From positions 164,959 through 228,958 of the forward strand of contig NZ_JBHUIZ010000013.1 of the NCBI RefSeq assembly GCF_042683165.1: a DNA stretch of 64,000 nt. The letters are read 5' to 3'. This document shows positions 44,030 to 53,129 of the stretch, in pieces. The DNA comes from Tigheibacillus halophilus (GTDB lineage: Bacteria; Bacillota; Bacilli; Bacillales; Amphibacillaceae). Within the stretch, counting starts at the first letter, position 1; each line of letters begins with the position of its first letter. The notes beneath the pieces are model-generated. The model saw only the letters and a list, made by a program, of their open reading frames with translations. It did no database searches and had not been told where the DNA came from. The position numbers and the translations under genes were made by a program.

Positions 44030-44557
44030 CTACTGTTTTACCGTTTCGAGGATGATGTTAACAACATCATCTATGGTTTTTCGATTTGTGTCAACGAATT
44101 GTCCGAATGCTTGGTCATGAAAAGCACGGAGACATTTTTCCGTTTGCTGGAAACACCAATTTCCTTTTTGCTCGCCACGCGCAAACAGTCGCTGATGGAT
44201 GATTGATTCTGCTGCGGTTAAACAAAAATGAGATGTATGGTTATCAAAGGATCGTAAACCTTGCAAAATGTAATGTAAATAATCAAGATTATATATCGTC
44301 ATGGGCAGAATCAAATCTTTTTGATAGGCGGTTCTTAGTGAGCGTACCACATCGACGACCAGAACCTTCCAACACAACAGATCTTGGAAATTATCAGTTG
44401 TTTCTTGAGGTTTTTTGATATCATCAGGGATGATATTCCGCAGCATGAAACCTACCTCTTCAGGGTCAAAAATCATACTGTTATCAAGTTCTTTTTGTAG
44501 TCGGTTGGCCACCGTCGTTTTACCGACTCCGAAAGCACCGTTGATCATGATAATCAT
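44030..44557 (-). CDS. TmrB-like P-loop ATPase/kinase
   Basis: 175 aa. Walker A is NGAFGVGKTT at residues 6-15. MIIMINGAFG, IFDPEEVGFMLRNIIP and LILPMTIYNLDYL follow the same order as in B. subtilis TmrB, the tunicamycin-resistance ATP-binding protein, but this protein is shorter and lacks the C-terminal membrane-associated part. A kinase of a small molecule is another possibility. AAGGAG precedes the ATG. Single gene. Confidence 0.75.
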   Translation of the reverse strand: MIIMINGAFGVGKTTVANRLQKELDNSMIFDPEEVGFMLRNIIPDDIKKPQETTDNFQDLLCWKVLVVDVVRSLRTAYQKDLILPMTIYNLDYLHYILQGLRSFDNHTSHFCLTAAESIIHQRLFARGEQKGNWCFQQTEKCLRAFHDQAFGQFVDTNRKTIDDVVNIILETVKQ

Positions 44558-44740
44558 CCATTTTTCTCCTTTCGTATGGTGCTTAACCTCAGCATAGCAT
44601 TGTTGCAGTACTTATGGGAAATTTTGATACAATATAGTTGTCAGTAGCCTGCTCACAGCAAGATTGTTGAATGGCAGCGTTATACAAGGACCACATAAAG
44701 AAAAATAGGAAGCGGAATAAGATGGGGAAGAGGGACAGAT

Positions 44741-45196
44741 ATGAGCAGAAGTGAAAAAGCCATTTTTACAAATATGTGCATGATTTATGATCAGGAAGGA
44801 AATATACTGGTGCAAGACAGACTGAATAAGAATTGGCCAGGGATCACATTTCCGGGTGGACATGTGGAGAGAGGAGAGTCCTTTTCAGGTTCTGTCATCC
44901 GTGAGATATATGAAGAAACGGGTTTGACGATTACTTCACCAGAATTATGTGGCGTAAAGCAGTTTCAGACACTGGAGAATGAACGATACGTTGTTTTCCT
45001 ATATAAGGCTAACGAGTTCGCCGGAAAACTGCAAGCCTCTCACGAAGGAAATGTGTTTTGGATACCAAGGACAGAATTATGCAATTATAAGCTTGCAAAT
45101 GACTTTGAAAAGATGCTCCGTGTATTTGAATTAGATGAATTCAGCGAGTGCTATTATCGAAACACAGGGGAAACCGTTGAAGTCCAGTTGCTTTAG
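44741..45196 (+). CDS. Nudix hydrolase (MutT-like)
   Basis: 151-aa Nudix-fold pyrophosphohydrolase. The Nudix box reads GGHVERGESFSGSVIREIYEETGL and matches GX5EX7REUXEEXGU apart from spacing variation at one site. Upstream LVQDRLNKNWPGITFPGG is typical of the 8-oxo-dGTP diphosphatase/nucleotide-cleaning subgroup. GAAGAGGG precedes the ATG. Substrate not determined. Confidence 0.87.
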   Translation: MSRSEKAIFTNMCMIYDQEGNILVQDRLNKNWPGITFPGGHVERGESFSGSVIREIYEETGLTITSPELCGVKQFQTLENERYVVFLYKANEFAGKLQASHEGNVFWIPRTELCNYKLANDFEKMLRVFELDEFSECYYRNTGETVEVQLL

Positions 45197-45389
45197 AGGA
45201 AGATTTACGCAGACATAGAAGATTTTCACCAAACATGCAAGCATGGTGGATAGTCCACACTCCCGGCCTCTTACGATTTCCAGATGCAGAGGGATGATCA
45301 GATTTAGCATTTTATTGTATTGTGTCGGGCATACTGAATCATATCGGCTATATTTAATGATTCTTAGCATTAAGCGGAGGTTACTCATC

Positions 45390-45866
45390 TTGGTTGGCCT
45401 AATCATTGCAATCATTTTTTTTAATACTGTCGCCTTTTCAACAAATAAAAGGTTAAATCAAAATCAGATCTTACATATATGGTTTTTTACCATCTCGTTT
45501 CAAATATTGTGCGACCTGTATCTCGATGCTAAATATCAAGCTTATTGGTATTTCAGTAAAGCAATCGATCTGTATTCCATGCCCGCTCTCTTGTTCTTGA
45601 TACCACCGGTTAATATGATGTTTTTAAACTGGTATCCTTTTCAAAAGAAACGAAGATACCGGTTTACGTATATAGTCGTATGGGTAATAGGGATCTTGAT
45701 CTATGAATGGCTAACACTTTTTCCGGAGCCGTGGGGGTATTTTCATTATGGATGGTGGAGGTTAAGCTATTCTGCTTTGGCTTATCCGTTGCTGCTTTTT
45801 ATTGTTCTTACATATTACAAAAGGATTCGGCACCTTGAAAAAAGCGGTAGTGCGGAAGAAGAATAG
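45390..45866 (+). CDS. CBO0543-family membrane protein
   Basis: 158 aa with five predicted helices. Diagnostic features are the DLYLDAKYQAYWYF motif between helices 2 and 3, the PPVNMMFLNWYPF segment and the WLTLFPEPWGYFHYGWWRL block near the end. Family of unknown function in spore-forming Firmicutes. The frame is open from 45243, but GGAGG at 45376-45380 before TTG 45390, plus a hydrophobic opening, sets the start. A broken paralogue lies at 46495, with another membrane protein gene in between. Confidence 0.75.
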   Translation: MVGLIIAIIFFNTVAFSTNKRLNQNQILHIWFFTISFQILCDLYLDAKYQAYWYFSKAIDLYSMPALLFLIPPVNMMFLNWYPFQKKRRYRFTYIVVWVIGILIYEWLTLFPEPWGYFHYGWWRLSYSALAYPLLLFIVLTYYKRIRHLEKSGSAEEE

Positions 45867-45926
45867 CCAGGCGTCTGTATATATTTCCAAATATGTGTAA
45901 ATAAATGGAAATAAAAAGGTGAAATA

Positions 45927-46439
45927 ATGAAAAATAGGAAGTCTCCGATTACAGCATTGTTATGGTCTTTCGTAATGTCCGGATTTGGTCAGCTTTATAA
46001 TCGTGACTATGTCATCGGTTTTGCACTTCTTGTTTTTGAAGTTTTACTCAACCTTAAGTCCAACTTAAATCTGGCATTAAAGTACACCTTTCAAGGCCAT
46101 TTTTTGCTGGCTCACCAAGTTACGAATTTTGAATGGGGTCTATTCTATCCTTCTCTATGGGCTTTTTCTATGTGGCAAGCATATCATCACGCAAAGGAAA
46201 TCAATACTGATCAAGGTTCCTCAGCAAACATTGGTTTAACAGGGATGTTCCTCGGCATGGTGGTTGGGATGAATGTCGGATTGATCATTGGTACAAATAA
46301 AATGAGATTATTCCATATGGATAACAATGTATTCGCCAGTCCGGTTATCAACGGACTCTTCTTTGGTATGATAGGAGCTTTGACAGGTACTTTCATACAG
46401 AAAAAAATGGAGAAGAAAAAACAATCATACGATTGTTAA
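45927..46439 (+). CDS. TM2-like membrane protein
   Basis: 170 aa. The opening KSPITALLWSFVMSGFGQLYNRDYVIG matches the TM2-type signature (SxxGxGQxYnrdyxxG) of small membrane proteins. Two further helices hold an unusual glycine-rich stretch GLTGMFLGMVVGMNVGLIIG and GLFFGMIGALTGTF, then a basic tail. AAGGTG precedes the ATG. It sits between the two CBO0543-type genes and may function with them. Role unknown. Confidence 0.65.
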   Translation: MKNRKSPITALLWSFVMSGFGQLYNRDYVIGFALLVFEVLLNLKSNLNLALKYTFQGHFLLAHQVTNFEWGLFYPSLWAFSMWQAYHHAKEINTDQGSSANIGLTGMFLGMVVGMNVGLIIGTNKMRLFHMDNNVFASPVINGLFFGMIGALTGTFIQKKMEKKKQSYDC

Positions 46440-46494
46440 CTGCCAATTTCCGTATTCTCTGTCTGCATGACATATAGAAAGCAGGTTTCAATAC

Positions 46495-46986
46495 ATGCTT
46501 TTCCTGGCAGCTGTAGTGACATTACTCGTCAGTACGGCTTTTTTTATACCCAAACACCTTACAAAAATGGAAATATATACAACTTCCGTATTTGCAGTAT
46601 TATTTGCAGCGTTAGTCGATACATTTTTGGATTTCAAATATCAGCTGTACTGGTATTTTGAAAAAGATATTGTCTGGAAATGGCTGGTTGTCCTTTTTGG
46701 TGCAAGCCTGCCGTAAATATTTTGTTTTTGAATTTCTTTCCAGTGAACGGTAAATGGGTTGCAAAAGCAGGATATATCTGTTTGTGGACCATATTGCTTA
46801 CACTGTTTGAATGGGCTGCCGTTCATATAGGCAGGCAGGATACTGCATTATGGCAATTGGAATATATGGCTGTCATCGATAGTTTATCCAATTGATGCCT
46901 TATTTTCATTGAACTCTCTGTTTCAAAAGAAGAGGCGCAAAAAGAAAATGAGGCAGCTAATTTTAACTGCCTCCATTAAACAATAA
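46495..46986 (+). pseudogene. Second CBO0543-family gene, frameshifted twice
   Basis: The first 72 codons end at ASLP-stop but contain the family motif DTFLDFKYQLYWYF. The next frame continues with KPAVNILFLNFFPVN and FEWAAVHIG, equal to the PPVNMMFLNWYPF and EWLTLF blocks of the intact paralogue. Then the original frame resumes at HYGNWNIWLSSIVYP, equal to HYGWWRLSYSALAYP. Indels therefore lie near 46703-46712 and 46835-46845. Sequencing error would be an alternative. Confidence 0.72.
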
Positions 46987-47124
46987 TTTCCAGCCTGCAT
47001 AAAAGCAACCCAAAATGATAAGACCAATGGTAACCATAAAAGCGGCGCCTATCAACACACCGAGCAATATTTTCAAAAGAAATAGAGCGATAATAATGAA
47101 AATAATCCACTTCAAGACATGCAC
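46963..47124 (-). CDS. Small 53-aa membrane protein
   Basis: Minus-strand reading: MHVLKWIIFIIIALFLLKIL then LGVLIGAAFMVTIGLIILGC and a short polar tail. Two membrane helices with a Gly-rich hairpin. AGGAGG stands eleven bases before the GTG. Its 3' end overlaps the tail of the broken CBO0543 gene. Unknown function; probably real because of the ribosome binding site and the strict hydrophobic pattern. Confidence 0.5.
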   Translation of the reverse strand: MHVLKWIIFIIIALFLLKILLGVLIGAAFMVTIGLIILGCFYAGWKLLFNGGS

Positions 47125-47245
47125 TGCGTAGATTCCCTCCTAACAACAATCCGTCTGTCAGGCTGAAATTCTACTATAATCATCATCTATTGTAAAGCAA
47201 TCTTCATCCATACGCGGAAGTTAAAATAGCAAAGCGGGGATTATA

Positions 47246-48322
47246 TTAACTGATTTGAAAAGTAAACCGCGTATGAGGGGTTATATAAGGAAGCAGAGGC
47301 TGGTCTTCTGTAATTACTCTTCCAATAACGTTGACTCTCTTATCTGAAGAAAGATCTGTTTTGGTAATTTGCAGCTCTCCGGCATAGCGGCCATAGTTTG
47401 TATTATCTATTGTTATGGTGCCAAGCGGACGCGCAGCCGTATGGTTAGGTGCAAGTGCAACCCCAGTTGGTTCAGGATAAGCTGTACTATAGGTAGAACG
47501 GATTACGAAATCAGCATAGTCACGTCGGCTTGTATGTACTTGCCGAAGCAATTGCACTATCTCATCTCCTGGAGATACAGCCCATTCCACCCTCAAAGGT
47601 ATGGTGCCATCTGCAACACCTGCCGCTGTGTTCCAATCCTCATTTGCAGGAGCTGGATCGCCGAAATAAATGATATCCGTCAAACCGTCTGCAACCATTT
47701 CTGCAACTGCTACAGAAACAGGCGCATATCTATGAGTCTCAATGGAGGGAAGCCCCTCCTTCATAGGACCTCTCGGAGTTGTGTGTGAGGGGATGAATCC
47801 ACCAGTTCGGACGCCATAAGACTTATAAAACCTATTTTTCTCACGATAATAGGTAAGCGACATACCTGTCTCCGGCCGCGGGTAATAATTATGAATTGCC
47901 GTCAATTTTGCAACTTGAATTCCTTTCTGCAGTAAAACATGAAATTGAGTTTCCGTAAGGTCACTTGCGTTCATTACAATCGTAACGTCAGGGTGGTTAG
48001 AAATCTCGAGAATCTCATCTACAGAAAAACCATAGTCGAGCCTGAAAGAAAATATCCCTAATTCAAAAAAAGGCTTTAGATTCGCTGAAGATGCTTCAAG
48101 TTGTCTGAATGTACTTGGACTAACATCACAACAAAGTCTTATCCCCCTCCGTTTAGCTATTTGAAATAAGTGTTTCATTTCGGTCCAATTTTCAGTGGTT
48201 CCCTCCGGAAGATGCAGGGAAGTGAACAGATCTTGACAACCCATGTCAATGGCCGATGCCAACTGTTCAGCGGCTCTCTGCAAACCTAGTGTTGGATAAA
48301 AGGATTGTCCCAGCTTTACCAT
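47246..48322 (-). CDS. mupG: 6-phospho-N-acetylmuramidase MupG (DUF871), copy 1
   Basis: About 358 aa. N-terminal TIM-barrel (about 1-235) and C-terminal cyclophilin-like beta domain (TITIDNTNYGRYAGELQI). Family motifs: SFYPTLG, LFTSLHLPE, LSxDVSPSTF-like CDVSPSTF, LRLDYG (FRLDYG), AIHNYYPRPETGMS. MupG cleaves MurNAc-6-P-GlcNAc, made on import of the disaccharide by the PTS. GAGGAGC before ATG 48322 sets the start over ATG 48358. It diverges from the second mupG and the murQPR genes, with a shared regulatory region. Confidence 0.9.
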   Translation of the reverse strand: MVKLGQSFYPTLGLQRAAEQLASAIDMGCQDLFTSLHLPEGTTENWTEMKHLFQIAKRRGIRLCCDVSPSTFRQLEASSANLKPFFELGIFSFRLDYGFSVDEILEISNHPDVTIVMNASDLTETQFHVLLQKGIQVAKLTAIHNYYPRPETGMSLTYYREKNRFYKSYGVRTGGFIPSHTTPRGPMKEGLPSIETHRYAPVSVAVAEMVADGLTDIIYFGDPAPANEDWNTAAGVADGTIPLRVEWAVSPGDEIVQLLRQVHTSRRDYADFVIRSTYSTAYPEPTGVALAPNHTAARPLGTITIDNTNYGRYAGELQITKTDLSSDKRVNVIGRVITEDQPLLPYITPHTRFTFQIS

Positions 48323-48455
48323 CACACATGCTCCTCTCTTATTTGATTCCTCTATCATAATATGTTTGCAATCTTATTATATTTCTTATTTTATGTTTCA
48401 CATAACGATTGAATGAAATCAAATTCCATTTAATATTATTTTTTTTAATTTATAT

Positions 48456-48470
48456 TGAAATAATATTTCA
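48456..48470. promoter_or_regulatory. Candidate MurR operator in the mupG-mupG divergent region
   Basis: TGAAATAATATTTCA is a perfect 15-bp palindrome with the half-site form used by RpiR-type regulators. It lies between the two divergent mupG genes, so MurR (52065-52922) could control both. Inference from the motif and position. Confidence 0.5.
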
Positions 48471-48568
48471 TATGCTGTAAAATGAGCCTGTAAATAAAAT
48501 GCAATCTAGATTTAGTTATGGAGTAGGACGCACAAGAAGTGACTGTCGAATAAGAGAGGGATGATTGG

Positions 48569-49651
48569 TTGTTTGGATTCTCTATTTTTCTTCATGAGGA
48601 TTTAACAAAGGAAACAAAAGATTATTTCAATAGTATGGTTGACATCGGTTTTGAAGGCGTTTTCACTTCTCTTCATCTCCCTGAAGATGATATTTCAAAA
48701 TACAGCGCCCGTTTAAACGCATTGTTGGAAATGGTGCAACGAAGAAAAGTCAAACTGATGATTGATATCTCAGGAAACGCTTTAGAGCATATAGGTCTCT
48801 CTTTAGATGATCCAGCAACCATTTTTGAAAGCGGTATCTCTGGCTTGCGAATGGATGACGGGATTGAGATGGAATCAATCGCGAAATTATCCCATTATAT
48901 TACTGTTGGTTTAAATGCTAGCACGTTGACGGAAAACGATTATGAACAACTTCTGCAATATCAAGCTGAGTTTAGCAATATTGAGGTATGGCATAATTAT
49001 TATCCAAGACCCGACACTGGTTTAGATGAAGAATGGTTCCGTGAAAAGAATATGTGGCTAAAAAACAAGCAATTGAAAGTCAGTGCCTTCGTCCCGGGTG
49101 ATAGCAATTTACGTTTACCGCTATATGAGACCCTTCCTACGTTGGAAATTCACCGCTATGAAAATCCTTTTTCATCATCGTTATCTCTCAAACGGGATTA
49201 CCTGGTTGATGATGTGTATATCGGAGATCCAGGCATCTCACACGCGGTGTGTAAACAATTTGAAGCCTATCTTCAGCAGGGGATGTTGCTTCTGCACGGC
49301 AATGCAAGGAATGAAAAATGGGATGCCTATATTTACAAAAGACATCAAAATCGATTGGATGTATCCAAACACGTTATTCGCAGCGAGCAGTCAAGGATGA
49401 CACATAAAAATGAAGAGATACAGCCTGAGCATACCGTCGAAAGAAATAGAGGGAGTATCACCATCGATAATAATCTATACAAGAGATACAAGGGTGAAGT
49501 CCAAATAATAAAACAAGAACGCTTACCGGATCAACGGGTGAATGTCATCGGACAAGTTATTGATAAAGATTTGCCATTGCTCGATTTTATACAAGATGGT
49601 ACAAAGTTCAAGATAAACAAACCTGAGGAGGGACAACATGAACTTAGATAG
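48569..49651 (+). CDS. mupG: 6-phospho-N-acetylmuramidase MupG (DUF871), copy 2
   Basis: 360-aa paralogue of the divergent gene. Shares SIFLHEDL, GVFTSLHLPEDD, MIDISGNAL, GLRMDDG, WHNYYPRPDTGLDEEWFREKN and a C-terminal TIDNNLYKRYKGEVQI domain. The barrel differs clearly from copy 1 (for example VGLNASTLTEND against IVMNASDLTETQ), so the two are old paralogues rather than a fresh duplication. TTG start after AGAGGG. It overlaps murQ by 14 bp, so it is the operon-embedded copy, as in S. aureus. Confidence 0.9.
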   Translation: MFGFSIFLHEDLTKETKDYFNSMVDIGFEGVFTSLHLPEDDISKYSARLNALLEMVQRRKVKLMIDISGNALEHIGLSLDDPATIFESGISGLRMDDGIEMESIAKLSHYITVGLNASTLTENDYEQLLQYQAEFSNIEVWHNYYPRPDTGLDEEWFREKNMWLKNKQLKVSAFVPGDSNLRLPLYETLPTLEIHRYENPFSSSLSLKRDYLVDDVYIGDPGISHAVCKQFEAYLQQGMLLLHGNARNEKWDAYIYKRHQNRLDVSKHVIRSEQSRMTHKNEEIQPEHTVERNRGSITIDNNLYKRYKGEVQIIKQERLPDQRVNVIGQVIDKDLPLLDFIQDGTKFKINKPEEGQHELR

Positions 49652-50531
49652 ACTTACAACGGAACAACGAAACAAAAATACAATGAATTTGGACACCTTA
49701 TCCACTATCGATGTTTTACGGTTAATGAATGAAGAGGACCAAACCGTTCCTGCAAGTGTAAGCAAAGCTTTACCACAGATTCAAAAGGTTGTAGACGCTG
49801 TTAAGGAATCATTTCACCAAGGGGGGCATCTGGTTTACGTAGGGGCTGGCACAAGCGGCCGGCTGGGAATACTGGATGCGGCTGAATGTGTGCCGACGTT
49901 CAGTGCTGATCCGTCTATGGTACAAGGGTTGATTGCTGGTGGTTTGCAAGCAATGACAGTTGCGGTTGAAGGTGCAGAGGATTCTCTCACTTTAGGAGAA
50001 AAGGATTTAAGAGACATCCATTTGACGAATAAAGATACCGTGATAGGGATTGCTGCCAGTGGCAGGACACCTTATGTAATTGGTGCATTGGAATATGCCA
50101 AAAAAATAGGGGCTGCTACGGCAAGTCTTGCTTGCAACAAAAATGCGGAAATAAGCAAGCATGCGGAAATGAGTATGGAAGTTGAAGTCGGTCCTGAAGT
50201 GCTGACGGGATCGACAAGATTAAAGTCTGGCACTGCGCAAAAATTAGTGCTGAATATGATTTCTACCGCTTCCATGATAGGGATAGGGAAGGTTTATAAG
50301 AACTTGATGGTCGATGTCAAGCCTACCAATGATAAGTTAGTAGAACGTTCAAAGTCCATCATCATGCAAGCAACTGATTGCAGTTATGAAATAGCTGACC
50401 GTTTTTTCAAAGAAGCAGATAAAAATGTTAAATTGGCGATTGTGATGATTTTAACGAATCTTAGCAAAAACGAAGCCAAAAATAGATTAGATGACAATAG
50501 GGGATTTATAAGAAAGGTTATTGAAAGATAA
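49638..50531 (+). CDS. murQ: N-acetylmuramic acid 6-phosphate etherase
   Basis: SIS-domain enzyme, 297 aa, that removes the lactyl ether of MurNAc-6-phosphate to give GlcNAc-6-phosphate and D-lactate. VYVGAGTSGRLGILDAAECVPTF carries the sugar-phosphate site and the catalytic Glu; GIAASGRTPYVIGAL and TGSTRLKSGTAQKL are further MurQ hallmarks. GAGGAGGG lies inside the end of mupG copy 2. It acts directly after MupG in muropeptide recovery. Confidence 0.95.
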   Translation: MNLDRLTTEQRNKNTMNLDTLSTIDVLRLMNEEDQTVPASVSKALPQIQKVVDAVKESFHQGGHLVYVGAGTSGRLGILDAAECVPTFSADPSMVQGLIAGGLQAMTVAVEGAEDSLTLGEKDLRDIHLTNKDTVIGIAASGRTPYVIGALEYAKKIGAATASLACNKNAEISKHAEMSMEVEVGPEVLTGSTRLKSGTAQKLVLNMISTASMIGIGKVYKNLMVDVKPTNDKLVERSKSIIMQATDCSYEIADRFFKEADKNVKLAIVMILTNLSKNEAKNRLDDNRGFIRKVIER

Positions 50532-50586
50532 TGCTTTTTGAACGACCTCTCTTATGTAACTTTTAAAACGCAGGGGGAATATTAAA

Positions 50587-52050
50587 ATGAGTGAAACAAA
50601 AGAGCAAAGGCTTGCCAGAGAGATTTATGAGAAGGTAGGGGGAATAGGGAACGTAGAGAAGCTCATCCACTGTATGACAAGAGTCCGGATGACCATCAGG
50701 GATTATAGTCAATTGGATTTGGACGGCTTGAAAGCGATTGATGGCGTTCTTGGTGTTGTTGAAGATGATACATTGCAGGTGATTGTGGGACCAGGAATCG
50801 TCAACAAAGTCTCCAATATCATGGTCGCGGATGCGGGTGTTAAACTAGGGGAAGCATTCCCGAAGAATGTGGCAAGCCGTACAAATTCAACGAGAACTGA
50901 TCGCGAAACAGTAGAAGCAAAGGCTGCTGAGGTAAAAGCAAAGGAAAAAGCAAAGTACAACAAGAATTCTGGATTCAAACGCGTTTTAAAATCCATTGCG
51001 AACATATTTGTTCCATTGATTCCGGCTTTTGTCGGTGCCGGTATCATCGGAGGTATTGCTGCAGTTTTTTCTAATTTAATGACAGCTGGCAGTATCAGCC
51101 AAGATTGGGAAAGCATTATTGCGACATTGAATATTATCAAAAATGGTTTGTTCGCTTATTTGGTCATCTATGTCGGCATCAATAGTGCCAATGAATTTGG
51201 AGCTACGCCTGGGTTAGGCGGTATCATTGGCGCAACCACCATGCTAAATGGAATGAATCCTGAAGCTCCGCTGACCAATATTTTTAACGGGCATGAGTTG
51301 GCAGCCGGACAGGGGGGCATCATCGGTGTGATTTTTGCCGTATGGGTATTATCCTTGGTTGAGAAAAGATTGCATAAAATCATCCCGAATGCTGTTGATA
51401 TCATTATTACGCCCACTATCGCATTATTAGTTGTTGGTTTGTTCACCATTTTCATCGTTATGCCGGTCGCAGGGGTAGTATCAAGTGCTCTCGTAGGATC
51501 TATCACCTGGGTGCTGAATGTAGGCGGCGTCTTTGCTGGATTTATTTTGGGGCTGTTTTTCCTGCCTATGGTCATGTTTGGTCTGCATCAGATATTAACA
51601 CCGATTCATATAGAAATGATCAATTCATCGGGCTTTACACTATTACTGCCTATCTTGGCTATGGCAGGTGCTGGACAGGTGGGTGCTGCCTTCGCCTTAT
51701 GGATTAAGTGCAGAAAAAATAAAAAGTTGATTCAATTGATCAAAGGTGCTTTGCCAGTCGGCATTCTAGGAATTGGCGAACCTCTCATTTATGGGGTCAC
51801 ATTACCTTTAGGCCGCCCATTTATCACCGCATGTATCGGCGGGGGAATCGGTGGAGCAGTGATTGCAGGAATCGGCAACATTGGAGCGATTGCCATTGGA
51901 CCAAGCGGTATCCCGCTTATACCATTGATTGCCAACGGCCATTGGTTTGGCTACATCATAGGCCTTGTTTCAGGCTATATTGGCGGATTCCTTGCCACGT
52001 ACCTGTTCGGTGTGCCAAAAGACATTCAGATGGAAACTACTTTAGATTAA
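50587..52050 (+). CDS. murP: PTS N-acetylmuramic acid transporter, EIIBC (MurP)
   Basis: 487 aa. EIIB domain at residues 1-85 with the phospho-Cys29 in KLIHCMTRVRM, a charged linker (about 95-130), then the EIIC domain with about ten helices and the substrate region GIGEPLIYGVTLPLGRPF. No EIIA domain, so it must borrow a general EIIA(Glc). Placed between murQ and murR, so MurNAc or MurNAc-GlcNAc is the likely sugar. AGGGGG precedes the ATG. Confidence 0.92.
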   Translation: MSETKEQRLAREIYEKVGGIGNVEKLIHCMTRVRMTIRDYSQLDLDGLKAIDGVLGVVEDDTLQVIVGPGIVNKVSNIMVADAGVKLGEAFPKNVASRTNSTRTDRETVEAKAAEVKAKEKAKYNKNSGFKRVLKSIANIFVPLIPAFVGAGIIGGIAAVFSNLMTAGSISQDWESIIATLNIIKNGLFAYLVIYVGINSANEFGATPGLGGIIGATTMLNGMNPEAPLTNIFNGHELAAGQGGIIGVIFAVWVLSLVEKRLHKIIPNAVDIIITPTIALLVVGLFTIFIVMPVAGVVSSALVGSITWVLNVGGVFAGFILGLFFLPMVMFGLHQILTPIHIEMINSSGFTLLLPILAMAGAGQVGAAFALWIKCRKNKKLIQLIKGALPVGILGIGEPLIYGVTLPLGRPFITACIGGGIGGAVIAGIGNIGAIAIGPSGIPLIPLIANGHWFGYIIGLVSGYIGGFLATYLFGVPKDIQMETTLD

Positions 52051-52064
52051 GGTTGGAAACAAAT

Positions 52065-52922
52065 TTGGAAGAAAACATCATATTACAAATCAAATCAAAA
52101 TTGAAGGATCTGTCAAAAGCGGAAAAAAAGATAGGTGCATATATTCTTGATCATGCCGTCGACATAGTAAATGACAATACAAGTGAACTAGCGAAAAAAA
52201 TCGGGGTGGGCCCCGCGACAATCATCCGTTTTTGCCGCTCTATCGGTTTATCCGGTTTTTCGCAATTGAAGATTCGCTTGTATGCTGATGCATCTGGTGT
52301 GAAAGAAGACCTGTATACAGATATTACGCCAGATGAAGATGTATCTTTACTTGCTGAAAAATTAGCCTTGAGGTTCAATCAATCCATTTCACAAACGGCG
52401 AACCATTTGGATAGGACAAGTATTGAGGAAACGTCCGAATTGATTCATAAGTGTACGACGATCTATGTGTATGGGATAGGTGCATCTCATGTCGTTGCTG
52501 AAGACTTTACGCAAAAGTTTTCCAGAATCGGCAAGACGGTAGTTCATACACTTGATCACCATTTGTTGAGTTCTGCTTTAATCAGTGCAGGAGAGCAATG
52601 CATGTTTGTAGCGATATCCAATTCCGGTGAAACGAATGAAGTCAATAAGCTGGTAGAGATAGCAAATAAAAAAAAGATGCATACAGTAGGTATTTGCCAA
52701 TATGAAAACAGTACGTTAACAAGATTGGTGGAATATCCGATCATTCATCATGGTGGTGAAGCGGTCATGCTGAGAAGTGCGGCAACGACTTCATTAGTCG
52801 CCCAATTATTTACAATTGATGTGCTCTATTACGCTTATGTCAATAAACATGCCAAAAAAATCTTGAATATGTTGAAGGAGTCAAAGATAAACATTCAGAC
52901 ATTCTTTCGTAAGGACAACTGA
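52065..52922 (+). CDS. murR: RpiR-family transcriptional regulator MurR
   Basis: 285 aa. N-terminal helix-turn-helix (about 1-77): LSKAEKKIGAYIL, NDNTSELAKKIGVGPATIIRFCRSIGLSGF. C-terminal SIS domain (about 120-260) with YVYGIGASHVVAEDFTQKF and ISNSGETNEV, which senses a sugar phosphate such as MurNAc-6-P. The frame is open far into murP; the start is probably TTG 52065 (AAGG 12 bases upstream), with TTG 52053 as the alternative. Likely represses its own operon through the palindrome at 48456-48470. Confidence 0.88.
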   Translation: MEENIILQIKSKLKDLSKAEKKIGAYILDHAVDIVNDNTSELAKKIGVGPATIIRFCRSIGLSGFSQLKIRLYADASGVKEDLYTDITPDEDVSLLAEKLALRFNQSISQTANHLDRTSIEETSELIHKCTTIYVYGIGASHVVAEDFTQKFSRIGKTVVHTLDHHLLSSALISAGEQCMFVAISNSGETNEVNKLVEIANKKKMHTVGICQYENSTLTRLVEYPIIHHGGEAVMLRSAATTSLVAQLFTIDVLYYAYVNKHAKKILNMLKESKINIQTFFRKDN

Positions 52923-52926
52923 TCCT

Positions 52927-52968
52927 ATGAGATACCATGCTTTTTTTAGCGTGGTATCTCATTTTTTT
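52927..52968 (+). terminator. Terminator of the murNAc operon
   Basis: ATGAGATACCA/TGGTATCTCAT stem followed by seven T. Confidence 0.9.
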
Positions 52969-53129
52969 ATAAACCAAAGCTCTCATAAGAATGCAGGGCT
53001 TCACAACCATGATTGCATTTTGATAAATGGTTTCAAATATTCCTGTAGCACTGCAACGTTCCTCAAGGTTTTGGGATGTTCTTAAGGGGGTAAATTTAAA
53101 GTGTCAACCCGAATAGAGGAGGAAACAGT

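Noticed and set aside
51831..52064. N-terminal extension of MurR into murP
   Set aside because: The residues before the TTG starts are a murP shadow; the helix-turn-helix domain begins normally after 52065.
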